Below, piece by piece: positions 22,921-34,083 of a DNA stretch of 64,000 nucleotides. The position numbers and the translations under genes are program-made. The stretch covers positions 1-64,000 of the forward strand of contig JAIWNI010000018.1 in the NCBI GenBank assembly GCA_025331435.1. The letters run 5' to 3'. Source of the DNA: Choanephora cucurbitarum (Eukaryota > Mucoromycota > Mucoromycetes > Mucorales > Choanephoraceae). The first letter of the stretch is position 1. Every line of letters starts with the position of its first letter. Under the pieces are notes generated by a model, which saw only the letters and a program-made list of their open reading frames with translations, did not search any database and had not been told where the DNA came from.

Positions 22921-23702
22921 ATCTCACAAGAAGAAGAGAAAAATACATGAGAAAAGAAAGAAAAAGAAAAATATGAGTTAAAAAAATCTTCTATGACGAA
23001 ACAATTTCATATCAAGAAAACAAGGTCTTTCTTGCTCGGTTCATTTGTCTTTAAAATACGTATAAAGCCTATCTCAGTTCCAGCGACCAAGTTCAGTCAA
23101 TAGACCTAAGTGATTGTTGCGTAACGGTTGATTCCCATCTGCCATCTCAAAGTAATAATAGTTACAAAAAATCTTTTGGTTGAAGGTAGTGTAACTACCC
23201 TAACCCCAAAAAATGGTATCCTTGAATAACATTTTAAGTGCCTGAAGACAACTCTACTATACCAACAAAATCTTCTTTCTTCAAATCCAACGAGCTCTTT
23301 TATTGAATTGATTTGTTCAATGTATCTCACAAGCTCTCAAATAGATTATTGTCAATTAGCTATGCGGTTAAGACAGTTGTTATCTGATTAATAGTAAAAT
23401 TAAGTTAAGATGTAAGAAAAGCAGTTCATCTTGGCTACATTAGGCAGAGCCAATAACTGACTAAAGGATTTTGCCAAGCTGGTTGTTACTGATGTTCAGA
23501 CTGTTTGAAGTTCTTGAAATCTCGATAAAGGTTGCATAGTTGACAACAAGTTGTCATTTTTGAATAAACTGTTTTAGGCGTGTCTAAAAGCAAACACTTA
23601 AGTCAGGGAGTTCTACTCAAAGCCACAGAAAGAAAAAAGAACCAAAATCATATTGGCATTCAAGAGAAAGCCCATGTTATAAAACAAGTCATTGTATTTC
23701 AT
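22921..23702. other. Intergenic region, 0.8 kb
   Basis: Contains the promoter of the Nudix gene and the 3' flank of the esterase gene. All frames are closed by stops within short distances, and nothing else is recognised. Confidence 0.55.
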
Positions 23703-24995
23703 TTAGACTAAGAAGTTTCGGAATGCAGGAAGAGCCCTTCCATCTTTGGTTATCAAATTAGCTTGACCAGGTTGCATACCATAGTGTAGTGTGAATGGCT
23801 CATCAATCGCTTCAGGCAAGTACAAACGAACGGTTCCAGTTTTGGTGTCTGCAACAAATGCTTTGATTATTGGAATCTCTTGCTCACCAAAGCTGAACCC
23901 AACCACTGATTGATCAGGCCTTAGTTTCCAAGGCGAATCAAGATGTTTGAATTTGAGATTGACTGACATTATCTCGAAAGTGCTTGACTCATAATGTTGA
24001 ATGTATTTTTGACGAAAAGCACTTAGAGGAAGTGGAGTAGCTTTATCGCCTTGTCCTTTCATAGCCTTGTCTGCTGCGTAAGCTAACCTTTTCCCTACAA
24101 GTGACAAACCAGCAGCAGACAGAATGTAACTGGAGTCAAGTGCAGCATCCAAGCTAGCTACACCTGCAACATAAGGCGACTGACCAAAAAATCCAAACTG
24201 GACCTCTTGTATCTTTTTCCAATTCTCTTTGGCTTCAGGCGATGTAAGGTTATGAGAACCTATCTGCACAAAAACCACAGGTAAGTTAGGCTGGTCCAAG
24301 TCCCTGCGCAGTTCTGAAATCCAATTCTGAAAAAATGATGCATAATTATCAGCATTGGTTGATTTTATAGCATCTGATTCGCCTTGGTACCACAACACAC
24401 CAGCAACTCTACCACCAATCTTTCTAATCTTATCTAGCATGGCACCATAAACCGAATTATATGGGTCTTTGTTAGTCGTCATCCAAACTTTAGACGTACT
24501 TTGTTCTTGTGCACATGCAACAAGGCCTATTGGAAGACCAGCGTTAATTTTTTTAAAGGCATTGACAAATCCAGGAGCCAGCGAAGCACCTTTAAACTCA
24601 AGTGTATGCAGATGCTTAGCAAAGAAACCAGAAAGGACGTGAGTTATAGTACGTGGCGACTTGTCGAGCTCATGCAAAGGGTCTTGGTTGAACTTTCGCC
24701 AATGCTCTGAAGAATCGTACAAGTAAACTTTGTCGTGTCTTACAGGCTTCTGGAGGCTCTTCATAGTCAAAACATCGAATATATCACCTAGTCCTTGCAT
24801 ATTATCCTGCCCAGCCATAACCCATATATCGCCTACATGGAAAGTTGTGTCTTTGTTATCAAGCATATAATAACGATGTTTAGATGCTTTGAGCTCTTGA
24901 GTCCCGCCTCCTTTCAAAAGCAAGGTAATGCTATCTTTATCAAGGTCGCGTTGTAATACTTGATGCTTTACAACATCGCCCGATTTATATGCCAT
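23703..24995 (-). CDS. Sialate O-acetylesterase-like (SASA/SGNH) carbohydrate esterase
   Basis: 430-residue intronless protein from the ATG at 24993-24995 (MAYKSGDVVKHQVLQRDLDK). An N-terminal beta region ends in VGDIWVMAGQDNMQGLGDI, the block I position where GQSNM is usual. In this copy the nucleophile position reads Asp (GQDNM) rather than Ser. Later come GLPIGLVACAQEQSTSKVWM, then AGVLWYQGESDA (block with Gln/Gly/Glu) and LPVVFVQIGSHN; the C-terminal beta domain ends in LPAFRNFLV. These are SASA-domain features of sialate O-acetylesterase and related xylan/pectin deacetylases. The Ser-to-Asp difference at the nucleophile site makes catalysis doubtful, so it may be a pseudo-enzyme. No signal peptide is visible from this start. 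A TATA-like CTTTATATAG lies about 70 bp upstream (near 25060). Confidence 0.85.
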   Translation of the reverse strand: MAYKSGDVVKHQVLQRDLDKDSITLLLKGGGTQELKASKHRYYMLDNKDTTFHVGDIWVMAGQDNMQGLGDIFDVLTMKSLQKPVRHDKVYLYDSSEHWRKFNQDPLHELDKSPRTITHVLSGFFAKHLHTLEFKGASLAPGFVNAFKKINAGLPIGLVACAQEQSTSKVWMTTNKDPYNSVYGAMLDKIRKIGGRVAGVLWYQGESDAIKSTNADNYASFFQNWISELRRDLDQPNLPVVFVQIGSHNLTSPEAKENWKKIQEVQFGFFGQSPYVAGVASLDAALDSSYILSAAGLSLVGKRLAYAADKAMKGQGDKATPLPLSAFRQKYIQHYESSTFEIMSVNLKFKHLDSPWKLRPDQSVVGFSFGEQEIPIIKAFVADTKTGTVRLYLPEAIDEPFTLHYGMQPGQANLITKDGRALPAFRNFLV

Positions 24996-26055
24996 TTGTG
25001 TGAAGAACAAACTAAAGATGAGAGAAAAGTAAATGTTGTAAACACTGTTCTATATAAAGAAAAAAGGTTAGTTTGTCATTGACACTATATATCATGGTTT
25101 TCTTCGCCAATTATCATATATTTACTGGAATTGTCTCTGATCATTTCAAATAGATATATCAAAAGTTATTATCTCAGTTCTACATAGACATAGTAAAAGG
25201 GTATCGTTTCTAGAATATATACTTTAAATTGGTAGCAGAAAAGATTGTCTGCAGAAGAGAGGTAGGATAAGATTGCAAAAGATCTTATTATTCATCACTC
25301 TCATGATGTAACTGCTCTAATTAAAATAAGCATGAGAAATTAGAGTATGGGTGATAAGAAAGTGCTCTATAATCCTATACTTTTTTATAAGTGAATGTCA
25401 CTTTGCATACAAATCAATTTGTCAGAAACCAACTAGAGAAGGATATTTTGCTAATAAACAAGACTTTATCTCTTGTTTTTCTTGGCTTGATCAGTTATAT
25501 GAAAGTGTTGGCATTTTTACAGACATCAGAATGCCTATATTTGGAAGTTGCCTTTATGAGTTCCTCAATAACGTGCGTTGGCAAGCTTACTTTTAATTTT
25601 GAAAATGCGAATGAACAGAAAATGAACACGATACTCATTCTACTCGCTCTACGACATTCAAAAAAGAAAACTGCTTCATACCTGAACGCAAAAGTCACGT
25701 CAGTAAAAAGAGCTCTTACCAGCTATCGATAAAAATGGGATCTTCTATTCACTAGTTGATTAAACTCAGTTAGCTCTTGTACAAAAAAATTCGATTTTCA
25801 AAGAAGATCGAGCAAACAATTAATCATCAAGACATATACGCCTACCCATTTGACTGCTTAGTGTACCATGTAACTGGCATATCTACAAAGAGACTCGCTT
25901 AACATGCACATAGCTTACGTCCGTTAAAAATAGTGTTGTACCCCCTGACTGGTCTTCAGCTCGGAGTTTGACATTGACAGGTTCACTCGAGGAACTTTTT
26001 TTTATTAGCTTTTTTCTTATTTTTAATTTTTTTTTTAAAAACGCGTTAGATCAAG
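24996..26055. other. Divergent intergenic region, esterase / CCT8
   Basis: About 1.06 kb. It contains a TATA-like element on the minus strand near 25060 for the esterase gene and a T-rich leader (25995-26040) before CCT8. The open frames between 25351 and 25732 show no family or splice logic and are taken as chance. Confidence 0.5.
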
Positions 26056-27910
26056 ATGGCATTGCGTGTACCTAAAAGCACTCTCCCTCAACTCTTTAAA
26101 GATGGTTACAAAGTAAGATGAACATAAGGTGGCAAGATGATCTTACTAACATAAAGCTTAGTTTCAACAAGGTGTAGAAGAAGCTGTTCTTCGTAACATT
26201 GATGCTACACATGAACTTTCTGAAGTTGTTAGAACATCTATGGGCCCTAATGGTAAGTCTCAAAGAAAATAAGAAGAAAAAGAAAAAGGGGAGAGAAAAG
26301 TCATCATCTGGCAAGAGATGTTAATGGTCGGATTTAGGTCGTAACAAGATGATCATCAACCATCTTGAAAAACTTTTTGTCACCAACGATGCTGCCACCA
26401 TCATCCGTGAACTTGATGTCGTCCATCCTGCTGCCAAGCTTTTAGTCATGGCCTCTCAACAACAAGAAAATGAATTGGGTGACAACACTAACTTGGTACT
26501 TGTCTTTGCTGGTGAACTCTTGCAAAAGGCTGCTGATCTCTTGAAGCTCGGTCTTCATCCTTCTGAAGTTGTACAAGGTTACGAATTGGCTAGAGACCGT
26601 GCCTTGTCTATCCTTGAAGGTAAACACAATCTCTTTATTTAGCAGACATGTATACTTAACTATCACTCTTCTTTCTTTTTATCTCAGAATTATCTGTTGA
26701 TAAGGTTGAATCATTGACTGATCGTGCTGAGCTGAACAAATTGATCAGAGCCACTATTTCTTCAAAGCAATATGGTTATGAGGACTTTTTAGGAGATTTG
26801 GTGTGTGAAGCTGCACTCAACATCATGCCCAAGAATGTCAAGGATTTCAACATTGATAATGTACGTGTTGTCAAAGTCATGGGTTCCAGTGTCCATGAGT
26901 CTCGCGTTGTACGTGGTATGGTATTTGGCCGTGAACCTGAAGGTATTGTCCAAAAGGCAACTCAAGCCAAGGTGGCTGTATTCACCTGTCCCTTGGATAT
27001 CTCTCAGACAGAGACCAAGGGTACTGTCTTGATTCACAATGCACAAGAAATGTTGAATTTCAGCAAAGATGAAGAAAAGCAGATGGAAAAGATCTTCCAA
27101 GATTTAGCTGAAGCAGGTGTGAAGGTGGTTGTGACCGGTAATGGTATTGGTGAACTCTGTCTTCATTACTTAAACAGATACAACATCATGGCCGTGAAGG
27201 TCCTCTCCAAATTCGATTTGCGTCGTCTCTGTCGTGTGATTGGTGCTACTGCCCTCGCACGCTTGGGTACACCTATGGCTGAAGAAATGGGTCATTGTGA
27301 TATTGTTGAAACAGTTGAAATCGGTTCTGACCGTGTCACTGTCTTCCGTCAAGAAGAAGCTGAAAAGTCTCGCACAACCACCATTGTCATTCGTGGTGCC
27401 ACACAAAACCATATGGATGATATTGAACGTGCTATTGATGATGGTGTCAATGCCATCAAGGCTGCTACTCGTAACCCTAGCTTGTTGGCCGGTGCTGGTG
27501 CTGTTGAGATGGAATTAAACAAGCGTCTTCAGTCTGTGGCTAGCAAGACACCTGGTTTAAATCAACATGCCATCAAGAAATTTGCTGAAGCTTTAGAAGT
27601 TATCCCCCGTACTCTCTGTGAGAATGCCGGTATGGATGCTACTGCTGTCTTGTCCCGTTTATATGCTGCTCATTATCAAGAAGGCGATGTTGGTGCCCAT
27701 GTTGGTGTTGATGTTGAAAATGAAAATGATGGTACTTTGGATACCACCAAGGCTGTCATCTTTGATTCTCTTGTTTCCAAGTACAGTGCATACAAATTAG
27801 CTGCTGACGCAGCGATAACTATTCTCCGTGTCGATCAAATCATCATGTCTAAACCTGCTGGTGGCCCTAAACCTCTCAAGAAGGATGGTCACTGGGATGA
27901 AGATGATTAA
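26056..27910 (+). CDS. CCT8: Chaperonin TRiC/CCT subunit theta
   Basis: Four exons: 26056-26112, 26162-26252, 26338-26619 and 26688-27910, all GT-AG and in phase. The protein is about 550 aa, the normal CCT length. Group II chaperonin motifs are present: RTSMGPNGRNKMIINHLEKL, VTNDAATIIREL, and near the ATP site LGDNTNLVLVFAGELLQ. Later are KGTVLIHNAQEMLNFSKDEE (theta-like), LRRLCRVIGATALARLG, and the C-terminal ILRVDQIIMSKPAGGPKPLK. The IIMSKPAGGPKP tail and MALRVPKS start match the theta subunit. It is one of eight subunits of the cytosolic folding ring for actin, tubulin and WD proteins. The phosphate-binding motif usually reads GDGT; here it is GDNT. Confidence 0.97.
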
Positions 27911-28042
27911 AAGAAATAAGCTTTGTCATTTTGTTCATTTGTCTAAAAAAATAATAAATTAAGCATACAAATAAAAAAAAATCAAGAGCAGTAAATTTTC
28001 CCTTCTCTTCTTTTTCTTTTCTATTTTTGTAAGCGTTCTGTC

Positions 28043-28992
28043 ATGTTGAGCATTTTACATCTAGTTGCTTATGGTGCAACTGGACTTGCCTTTTGTTTTG
28101 GCATCTTCAGTTTAGGTAATCTCGGACATGCGATCTGTTTGATTGTATTAACGACTTAGTCTTAATAAAGCATGTGGGCTTTATTACCTTGCTGAACTGG
28201 TAATCTAATCGATGAAAGCTGAGCTCATCTAACAGAACGCGTAATTAGGTTGAGGAATATTCTGTATACACCAAAAAGGTCATCAAGTCTATGACAGTTG
28301 TAAGTGAATAGAGGTCTTATCGATTGCATAGAACAGAGACTCAACTGTGAGATAGGCAGTGATTATTTTACATGTCTTATTATGGGTGTTTGATCGATTA
28401 CCTTTCTTCTATCTTGCCTTTTCTGCTGGCTGCCATTTAGTCTACAGCTTGAATTTACGGACCTTCCCATTCATTCGCCTCACCAGTGTGCCTTTTGTTT
28501 CCAGTTGCTGTAAGGTGCAACAACGACTATGTGACATTAGCTTTTGTTGACTTATATTACAATCAGTGCTTGTATTTGTAGATCATTTTATCTGGTTCAA
28601 GTATTTCACTACACATTATCGCCCATTCATGGATATTGCTGCTTTCTTTGGCCTATGTGTTTGGCTTGTACCTTTCGCTTATTTCATCAGCTTAAGTGCT
28701 AACGATAATGCATTGCCTACTAGTGGCGGTAATTGTTAGAAGATGAAAATCGAGATAGATGATGTTCTCACTTATGATTCAATTAGATCCAACCTTTGTC
28801 GATTCTCTTCCTAGTCAGCAAAAGCAAGGATTAATGAAGACTCTGCTGAGTTCGATGGGCATTAAGACACAAGAAAGTATGCCTACTAGTAATACTACTT
28901 CTGACTATAATCCAACACCTTCTTCTTCCTCAATGACATCTGGCATTCATTATATGCCTCCAAGAGATATTCAGAATAGAAAGCACGCTTAG
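28043..28992 (+). CDS. SVP26: Svp26/TEX261 family ER-Golgi cargo adaptor
   Basis: A six-exon gene 132 bp after CCT8 on the same strand. Joined, it reads MLSILHLVAYGATGLAFCFG, then ACGLYYLAELVEEYSVYTKK, AVIILHVLLWVFDRLPFFYL and LRTFPFIRLTSVPFVSS. LVFVDHFIWFKYF, AAFFGLCVWLVPFAYFISLS and ANDNALPTSG follow. GLYYLAEL-EEY, TFPF, and FF-SLSA-EN-LP are the conserved Svp26/TEX261 positions. Four transmembrane segments are predicted by eye. The last exon (28788-28992) adds a Ser/Thr-rich cytosolic tail beginning DPTFVDSLPSQQKQGLMKTL. In yeast Svp26 retains and exports type II Golgi mannosyltransferases in COPII vesicles. The intron before VIILHV uses the acceptor ahead of GCAGTG, which keeps the frame. 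Confidence 0.91.
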
Positions 28993-29367
28993 TTATGAGG
29001 GTTTTTTTTCCGGATACATGTAGATAAATAAATTGCCATGGAAAAATGATGATAAGAGTGGCACTTGCTGATTCGTTTTGAAGATAGGCGCATTTTTCTT
29101 TAAACAGAAAGGTTACGTAAAATATAATGGCAATGCATGATTCTTCTTATTGGGATAATAAGAATGTCATCACAGATAACTTGCTAAAAATAGCAGCCAT
29201 CTACATTGACCAACAACTCCTTGCTATGCGCTATCAATTATTCATTTTCCTTTCTCAATTTCGTTTGCTAATTTTCAACATCTTTCTTGGTTGCAGCGCT
29301 AAACACACTTGAAAGATATTTTATATATAAATCAAGACACTAATGCTGCTCAATCTCTATAATGACA

Positions 29368-30915
29368 CTAAGGAACAGCCCATTTGGTTTGATTCTTAGC
29401 TTTTCTCTTTAACGCTTGGTCTTTGTACTTACTGCCAAAACGAATAAGTCTGCAAGAGTAAAAGAAAAAAAAATAGTCCATATTTAAGAGGTTTCAATTG
29501 GAGTACTATTCATTTGTCTTTTTCGCTCTTCTTTTTACTTGCCATTCCCTTTTGCCTTGCTGTATCATCTCCTCAATAGATGCTGACATAAAGCCACTAT
29601 ACGGCTACATGAGCTGTCATCAAAATCAAAGCTAAAAGCTTCACTTACATCGCAATGTTAAAGAGCATCAGCAAAACAATGAAGTAGAACGTGATGGCTA
29701 GTAGGATAGCTATTACGCTGTCCGTAGCATCACCACAAGTGATATGATTCCAAATATCAAAGATAAAGAACCAAATATCCTTAAAAAACTTGAAGACGTC
29801 AGTAAAGTTGTTGAATATACCGTTTACAAACATGACATTAGCATTTATAGAAGAAGTATTACTGTCCATATACTGTTCCTAAAAATAACTATCATCTTCA
29901 TAGCAATGCAATACAATAAAAGCAGGTGCAAAAACGGCCACAACAACCGTGAGCAAGATGAACTGAGAAGTTTCGTAGAACATTTGAATAGTAATCTCTA
30001 GTGTATCTCTCTAGGCAAGAGTCCAAAATGAGTTTCATCTTATGTGGTAACAAGAAAAGAAGAACTTACATTATCATATACGACTTATAGTCTAAGTAGA
30101 CCATGTAATCAAGCAAGAAGCAAACAAACACTGTCTAATTCGATTCCCATAACAAACTGATGGATGCAAAAGCTTCAATATAAATAGACGATTGAGAAGA
30201 ATTATACAAACTTACCGTGTACTCAGCACCGGCTACTATTTGAATAAGATTGACTATAGCTAACAATAGCATTAGGAAACCAACTAAGTTAAAGAACGAT
30301 CATATGTGTTCGCAGATACCAAAAAAAAAGCTTGACGCGCTTCTTGTGCAAGTAACAATAGGCCTATTAGAAAAAGTACGATAACGGAAATAACATGTTT
30401 GACACTATCCTTGAGTGAGAAATTACTAGATGCATAACCAAAACTCTCTTATGCAAACGCGACGGACGAAAAAAACAAGCAGCGTAGATTATCAAATGTA
30501 GCAACAAAAAAACTGATGTGCTGCTTCCATTTTTAAAATAGATTGAGCACAGATAGTAAGCTATTTCCATTGTTGATCAGTATCTTTGTCTCTTTTGTAG
30601 CCGCATCAAGAGACGGTTGCGAGTTGTAGCCGTAGGAGGAGTAGGTTTGTTGTAGACTAAAATCAAGACTAGGATAGTGAATCAAATGGGCCAAAGGTAT
30701 CCTCCATACTTTTATACCATGCTTTCTGTGAAATTCGGCTTGAGTATTATAACTGAGCGGTTTCCGCGCAGAGCTTCTGATATATACTCGACCATACTGA
30801 ATGAAACCGCTGATATATTTTATTGATAAGACAAAATATAGCTCCCTCTATAAGGATGATTCGGAAAACCTCATCAATATCGAGCAGCGCTTTGATATCA
30901 CACACATCCAAGCTA
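29368..30915 (-). pseudogene. Decayed ion-channel-like membrane protein (TRP/ion-transport domain)
   Basis: On the minus strand, recognisable pieces appear in order but not in one frame. The first is VWRIPLAHLIHYPSLDFSLQ (about 30685). In the same frame after an in-frame TAA comes KWKQHISFFVATFDN, then another TAA, then SVIVLFLIGLLLLAQEARQ (about 30330). Next are LVGFLMLLLAIVNLIQIVAG (about 30270), QFILLTVVVAVFAPAFIVL (about 29930) and an S5-pore-S6-like end: DIWFFIFDIWNHITCGDATD, SVIAILLAITFYFIVLLMLF (29869-29645). A basic tail (RLIRFGSKYKDQALKRKAKN) could close at a TAG at 29368. The order and the GDA-D plus long aliphatic helix resemble the C-terminal channel domain of fungal WD40/TRP-like proteins. 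Two stops lie inside otherwise continuous frame, and no N-terminal part is found, so I call it a decayed gene; an intron-rich live gene is the alternative. Confidence 0.42.
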
Positions 30916-31474
30916 CAAAAGAAAGGAAGAACTTATGGTGAACAGAAAAAAAGCGTTACTTTTGGTAATGCAATCAGTGTTTTTAGATCAGCTTAAATCG
31001 TACAACATCTCTTTCGATCATCCCTATAGCTGCTACCAACTTTTTTTCTCTTTTGGAATACTGTATCTCTCAAATACTAGGTAACAGATACCTCCATTAA
31101 TATACAAAAATAAAGAGATATGCTGTACAGCTTTCTTTATCTGATCCATATCGCAACAAATGCTCCTTCTTATTACGCCATTTCCTTTTTTAAACCACCC
31201 ATCTAGAATGTTGTTTTGTATCTTTAGATATTTTTATAAACCAATAAAAGAAGTTGTGATTATATTCCTTTTAATGACCAACTGCCGAAAAGTCTTCTCA
31301 TAACAATGAAATGTTGATTACAAACGCCTTGGCGCTAATGTAACACAACATATCTGTCTAGTTAGCAAAAGCGCCTAGATTTCTAAAGATAATTGACAAA
31401 TGCTGTTTAGCCAATTTAAAGGTGTAGTTTTATATCCTTTTTTTTTTTTTTTAGGAAAGTCTATTAAGAATCAT
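30916..31474. other. Intergenic region, about 0.56 kb
   Basis: AT-rich DNA between the decayed channel gene and the 3' end of the DPH6 gene, with a T14 run at 31439-31452. Nothing recognisable. Confidence 0.5.
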
Positions 31475-34083
31475 TTAAAGTACATGTGCAGCACAAGCTG
31501 CTATAGCATTAGCATCAGTTCCTAAGCCATCAACAGCTATACTCGTAATGACAGGAATGGATGATGTTACATTGGACAGTTCAGCTGCTAAATGGTCTAT
31601 ACAAGCTCTATCGGTCAAACGAAGCTTATGGTGGTAATAGATACGAATTGAAAGGACATCTTTCCATGCCTTTTCTGCTTTCTCAAGTGACTTGCTCAAG
31701 GAGTAAATCAGATCTTTAAGTAGATGAGCTGAGCCTAACAGAAGCAAGTAAGTGAGCAAACAGAGCCTATCTATATCAATTAAGCTCGACTTACCATTGA
31801 CTTGTGTCACCACGGTTGTCATCTGTTGGCGAACTAGCATTCTTGTACCAGCGTTGTCTATGTCTGATTACAGAGATAAGTCTTTAAAGAATGGGTATTG
31901 AAATGAATGCGCATCTTTCTTACCTAAGGTAGGCTGTGTCAAGCGCAACTGACTTAATTTATCCACAACACTATCATCATCGCTATCTGATGCATCATGT
32001 ACAACAGGAAGAGGCGCATACATCATCACTTGCCATTCTACCATCGCTCCTTTTGGAAGTGAAGGTACAGCAGCATAGAGCGTAGGTGGTGAACAACCTT
32101 TATGATACGCATTCCAGGCAGCATAAGCTAAGGGCAGATAGTCAGGACGACTGACATAGCAGTAACAAAGTGCAACATTGGATTCTAAGGGCAAGCCGAG
32201 AACAGAAACTATATTCTCAAGGTTTCTTAGAGACAAAGCTGCTTCTTCGGCAAAAGATGGAGGTGAAGGTAGTTCAAGCGTACGCGGTACAAGCCCAATT
32301 TGACCAGCAATAAATGCATGACCTTGAGTCTAGTTTACCATAAAGTTTAGTGTACTGTTTTCCTTTTCTTTTCAATACTTTACAATCACACTTTGAGAAT
32401 AGGGACCAATATTGGCAGGTGCCCAATAGGAGATGCCTTGAACGTGCATTGTTTCTCGCTTGACTGATTCTACAGATTTGATAGCCACTAAATCGATTTT
32501 AAGATTAGCAGCACCATCCAAATGGCCACCTACAAGTGCACTTTGATGGGGTACGATGTTAACAACAGACGAAATCGGTCTGATCAAACTTCTTACCGTG
32601 GAGAAGGATTGATATCAAAAAACGTCTTGTAAACAGCATTGATACGACCAAAATCACTCATGTCTCGAACAGACACATTCATTGTCACCACATCCTTCCA
32701 GCTTAAGCCACGCTCAGTTAGCTTGTTCTGTACTAATACCATGCAGGCCTTCGTCTCCTCTTCGATAGTGTTGAATGTTTGTTTACCATCGTCGTAGGCT
32801 GTGGTGCCACTCAAGACAAAAAACGGCGAGTGATCAGGACGAGTGATATCAAATGAAGGTGGATCGGAAAATTGGCTTAACTGAAGAGTATCTGTGCTTG
32901 AAAGCGATGATGCCTCTTCAACCGATGTCACAATGGATTCATAAGATGCCCATGTCTTCCAATCCTGGATTACTGTCTGACTGATATCCATTTCCTCTGC
33001 TGTCTTTTCAACTACTGAGCATGACTTGAATCTGAGATAAGCTACCTGAGCAAATGCATCGTCTGAATGAACTACAGTCTCTGTTTCTTCCCTAAACAAT
33101 CATCAACATCTTGAATTGTAAAAAGGATTGATTTACTTACACCACAATGCGCTTCTTAAACAATGGACAATCGATCGTGAATGTCTCGTATTCACCTCCT
33201 TCACCACAGATATGCAAGTCATACATGTCATGCTATTTTGACAGTTGTCAATTTTACTAGACAAAAGCAGCAGTTCAAACTTTACCATTTTACACAAAAA
33301 GGGGTACATCTGACCAATGGATTTTCCAAGATGAGCTGGCTTTAGTCCAATAGCAGCCACTTTAATCAAGATAGCATTAACACCTGCATTTGCCATTTCA
33401 AACAAAAGCTCTTGTTGTTCTCGTCTCCAGAGATAAGCAAACGAAGTCAAACCAAGTCGATTGCACCTAACAAGCTATTTTAGCTACGGAAGAAGACAAA
33501 GAGTAGACTGTAGCTTACACATGCTCAACACGGACTCGTTGATAATTGGATAGGATAGCACCTACAGAGACACCTTGGATATCAGGATGATTTTTCTAAA
33601 CACATGAAAGATATTAGGCTAAAACCAAAAAAAATGCTAGAACTATACTGACCAACACTTCAGATAATAACATGTAGAGATCTTCTGTTTCGTCATTGTC
33701 TGTTACTGTATAATCGGATCCTTGAAGCACAGATCCACCCAAGATTTCTCTTCTGTACAAAGGTAGATCCAAACACTCTGAATAAAAATGAATGGCATCA
33801 TGGCCTACTGTTTGATACATAAAACTATCCAACTCATCTATTCGAATACAAAAAAAAAAGAAGGAAGCGTCAATAGAGTAGCTTTTTGCCCATTTAACTT
33901 TCACTACCTTTGCCTGATTGACTTGGGGGCTTAAGGTTAGCAAGCGCCGCAATCTCATGACCATTGGCTACACATTGCATCATGTTGTAGCAACTATCTT
34001 TTCCTCCACTATAGAGATGTCAACAGCTTTAAGAAGAGTACGAGGATCTCTTCATTTTACCTGATTAAGGCTACGATCTTCAT
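31475..34083 (-). CDS. DPH6: Diphthine--ammonia ligase Dph6 with C-terminal RidA/YjgF-like domains
   Basis: Minus-strand gene with at least seven introns, starting MKIVALI at 34083; the first intron splits the PP-loop Ser codon and gives ISGGKDSCYNMMQCVANGHE. The N-terminal ATP-pyrophosphatase domain continues with MYQTVGHDAIHFYSECLDLP, YRREI, VSVGAILSNYQRVRVEHVC, AYLWRREQQELLFEMANAGV and GEGGEYETFTIDCPLFKK. After about residue 300 come two RidA/Rid-like regions: DHSPFFVLSGTTAYDDGKQT...VVTMNVSVRDMSDFGRIN, and ISYWAPANIGPYSQS with SRPDYLPLAYAAWNAY. This N-ATPase plus double RidA layout is the normal eukaryotic Dph6. The enzyme amidates diphthine on elongation factor 2, the last step of diphthamide synthesis in the cytosol. 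The stop is TAA at 31475-31477. Confidence 0.94.
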
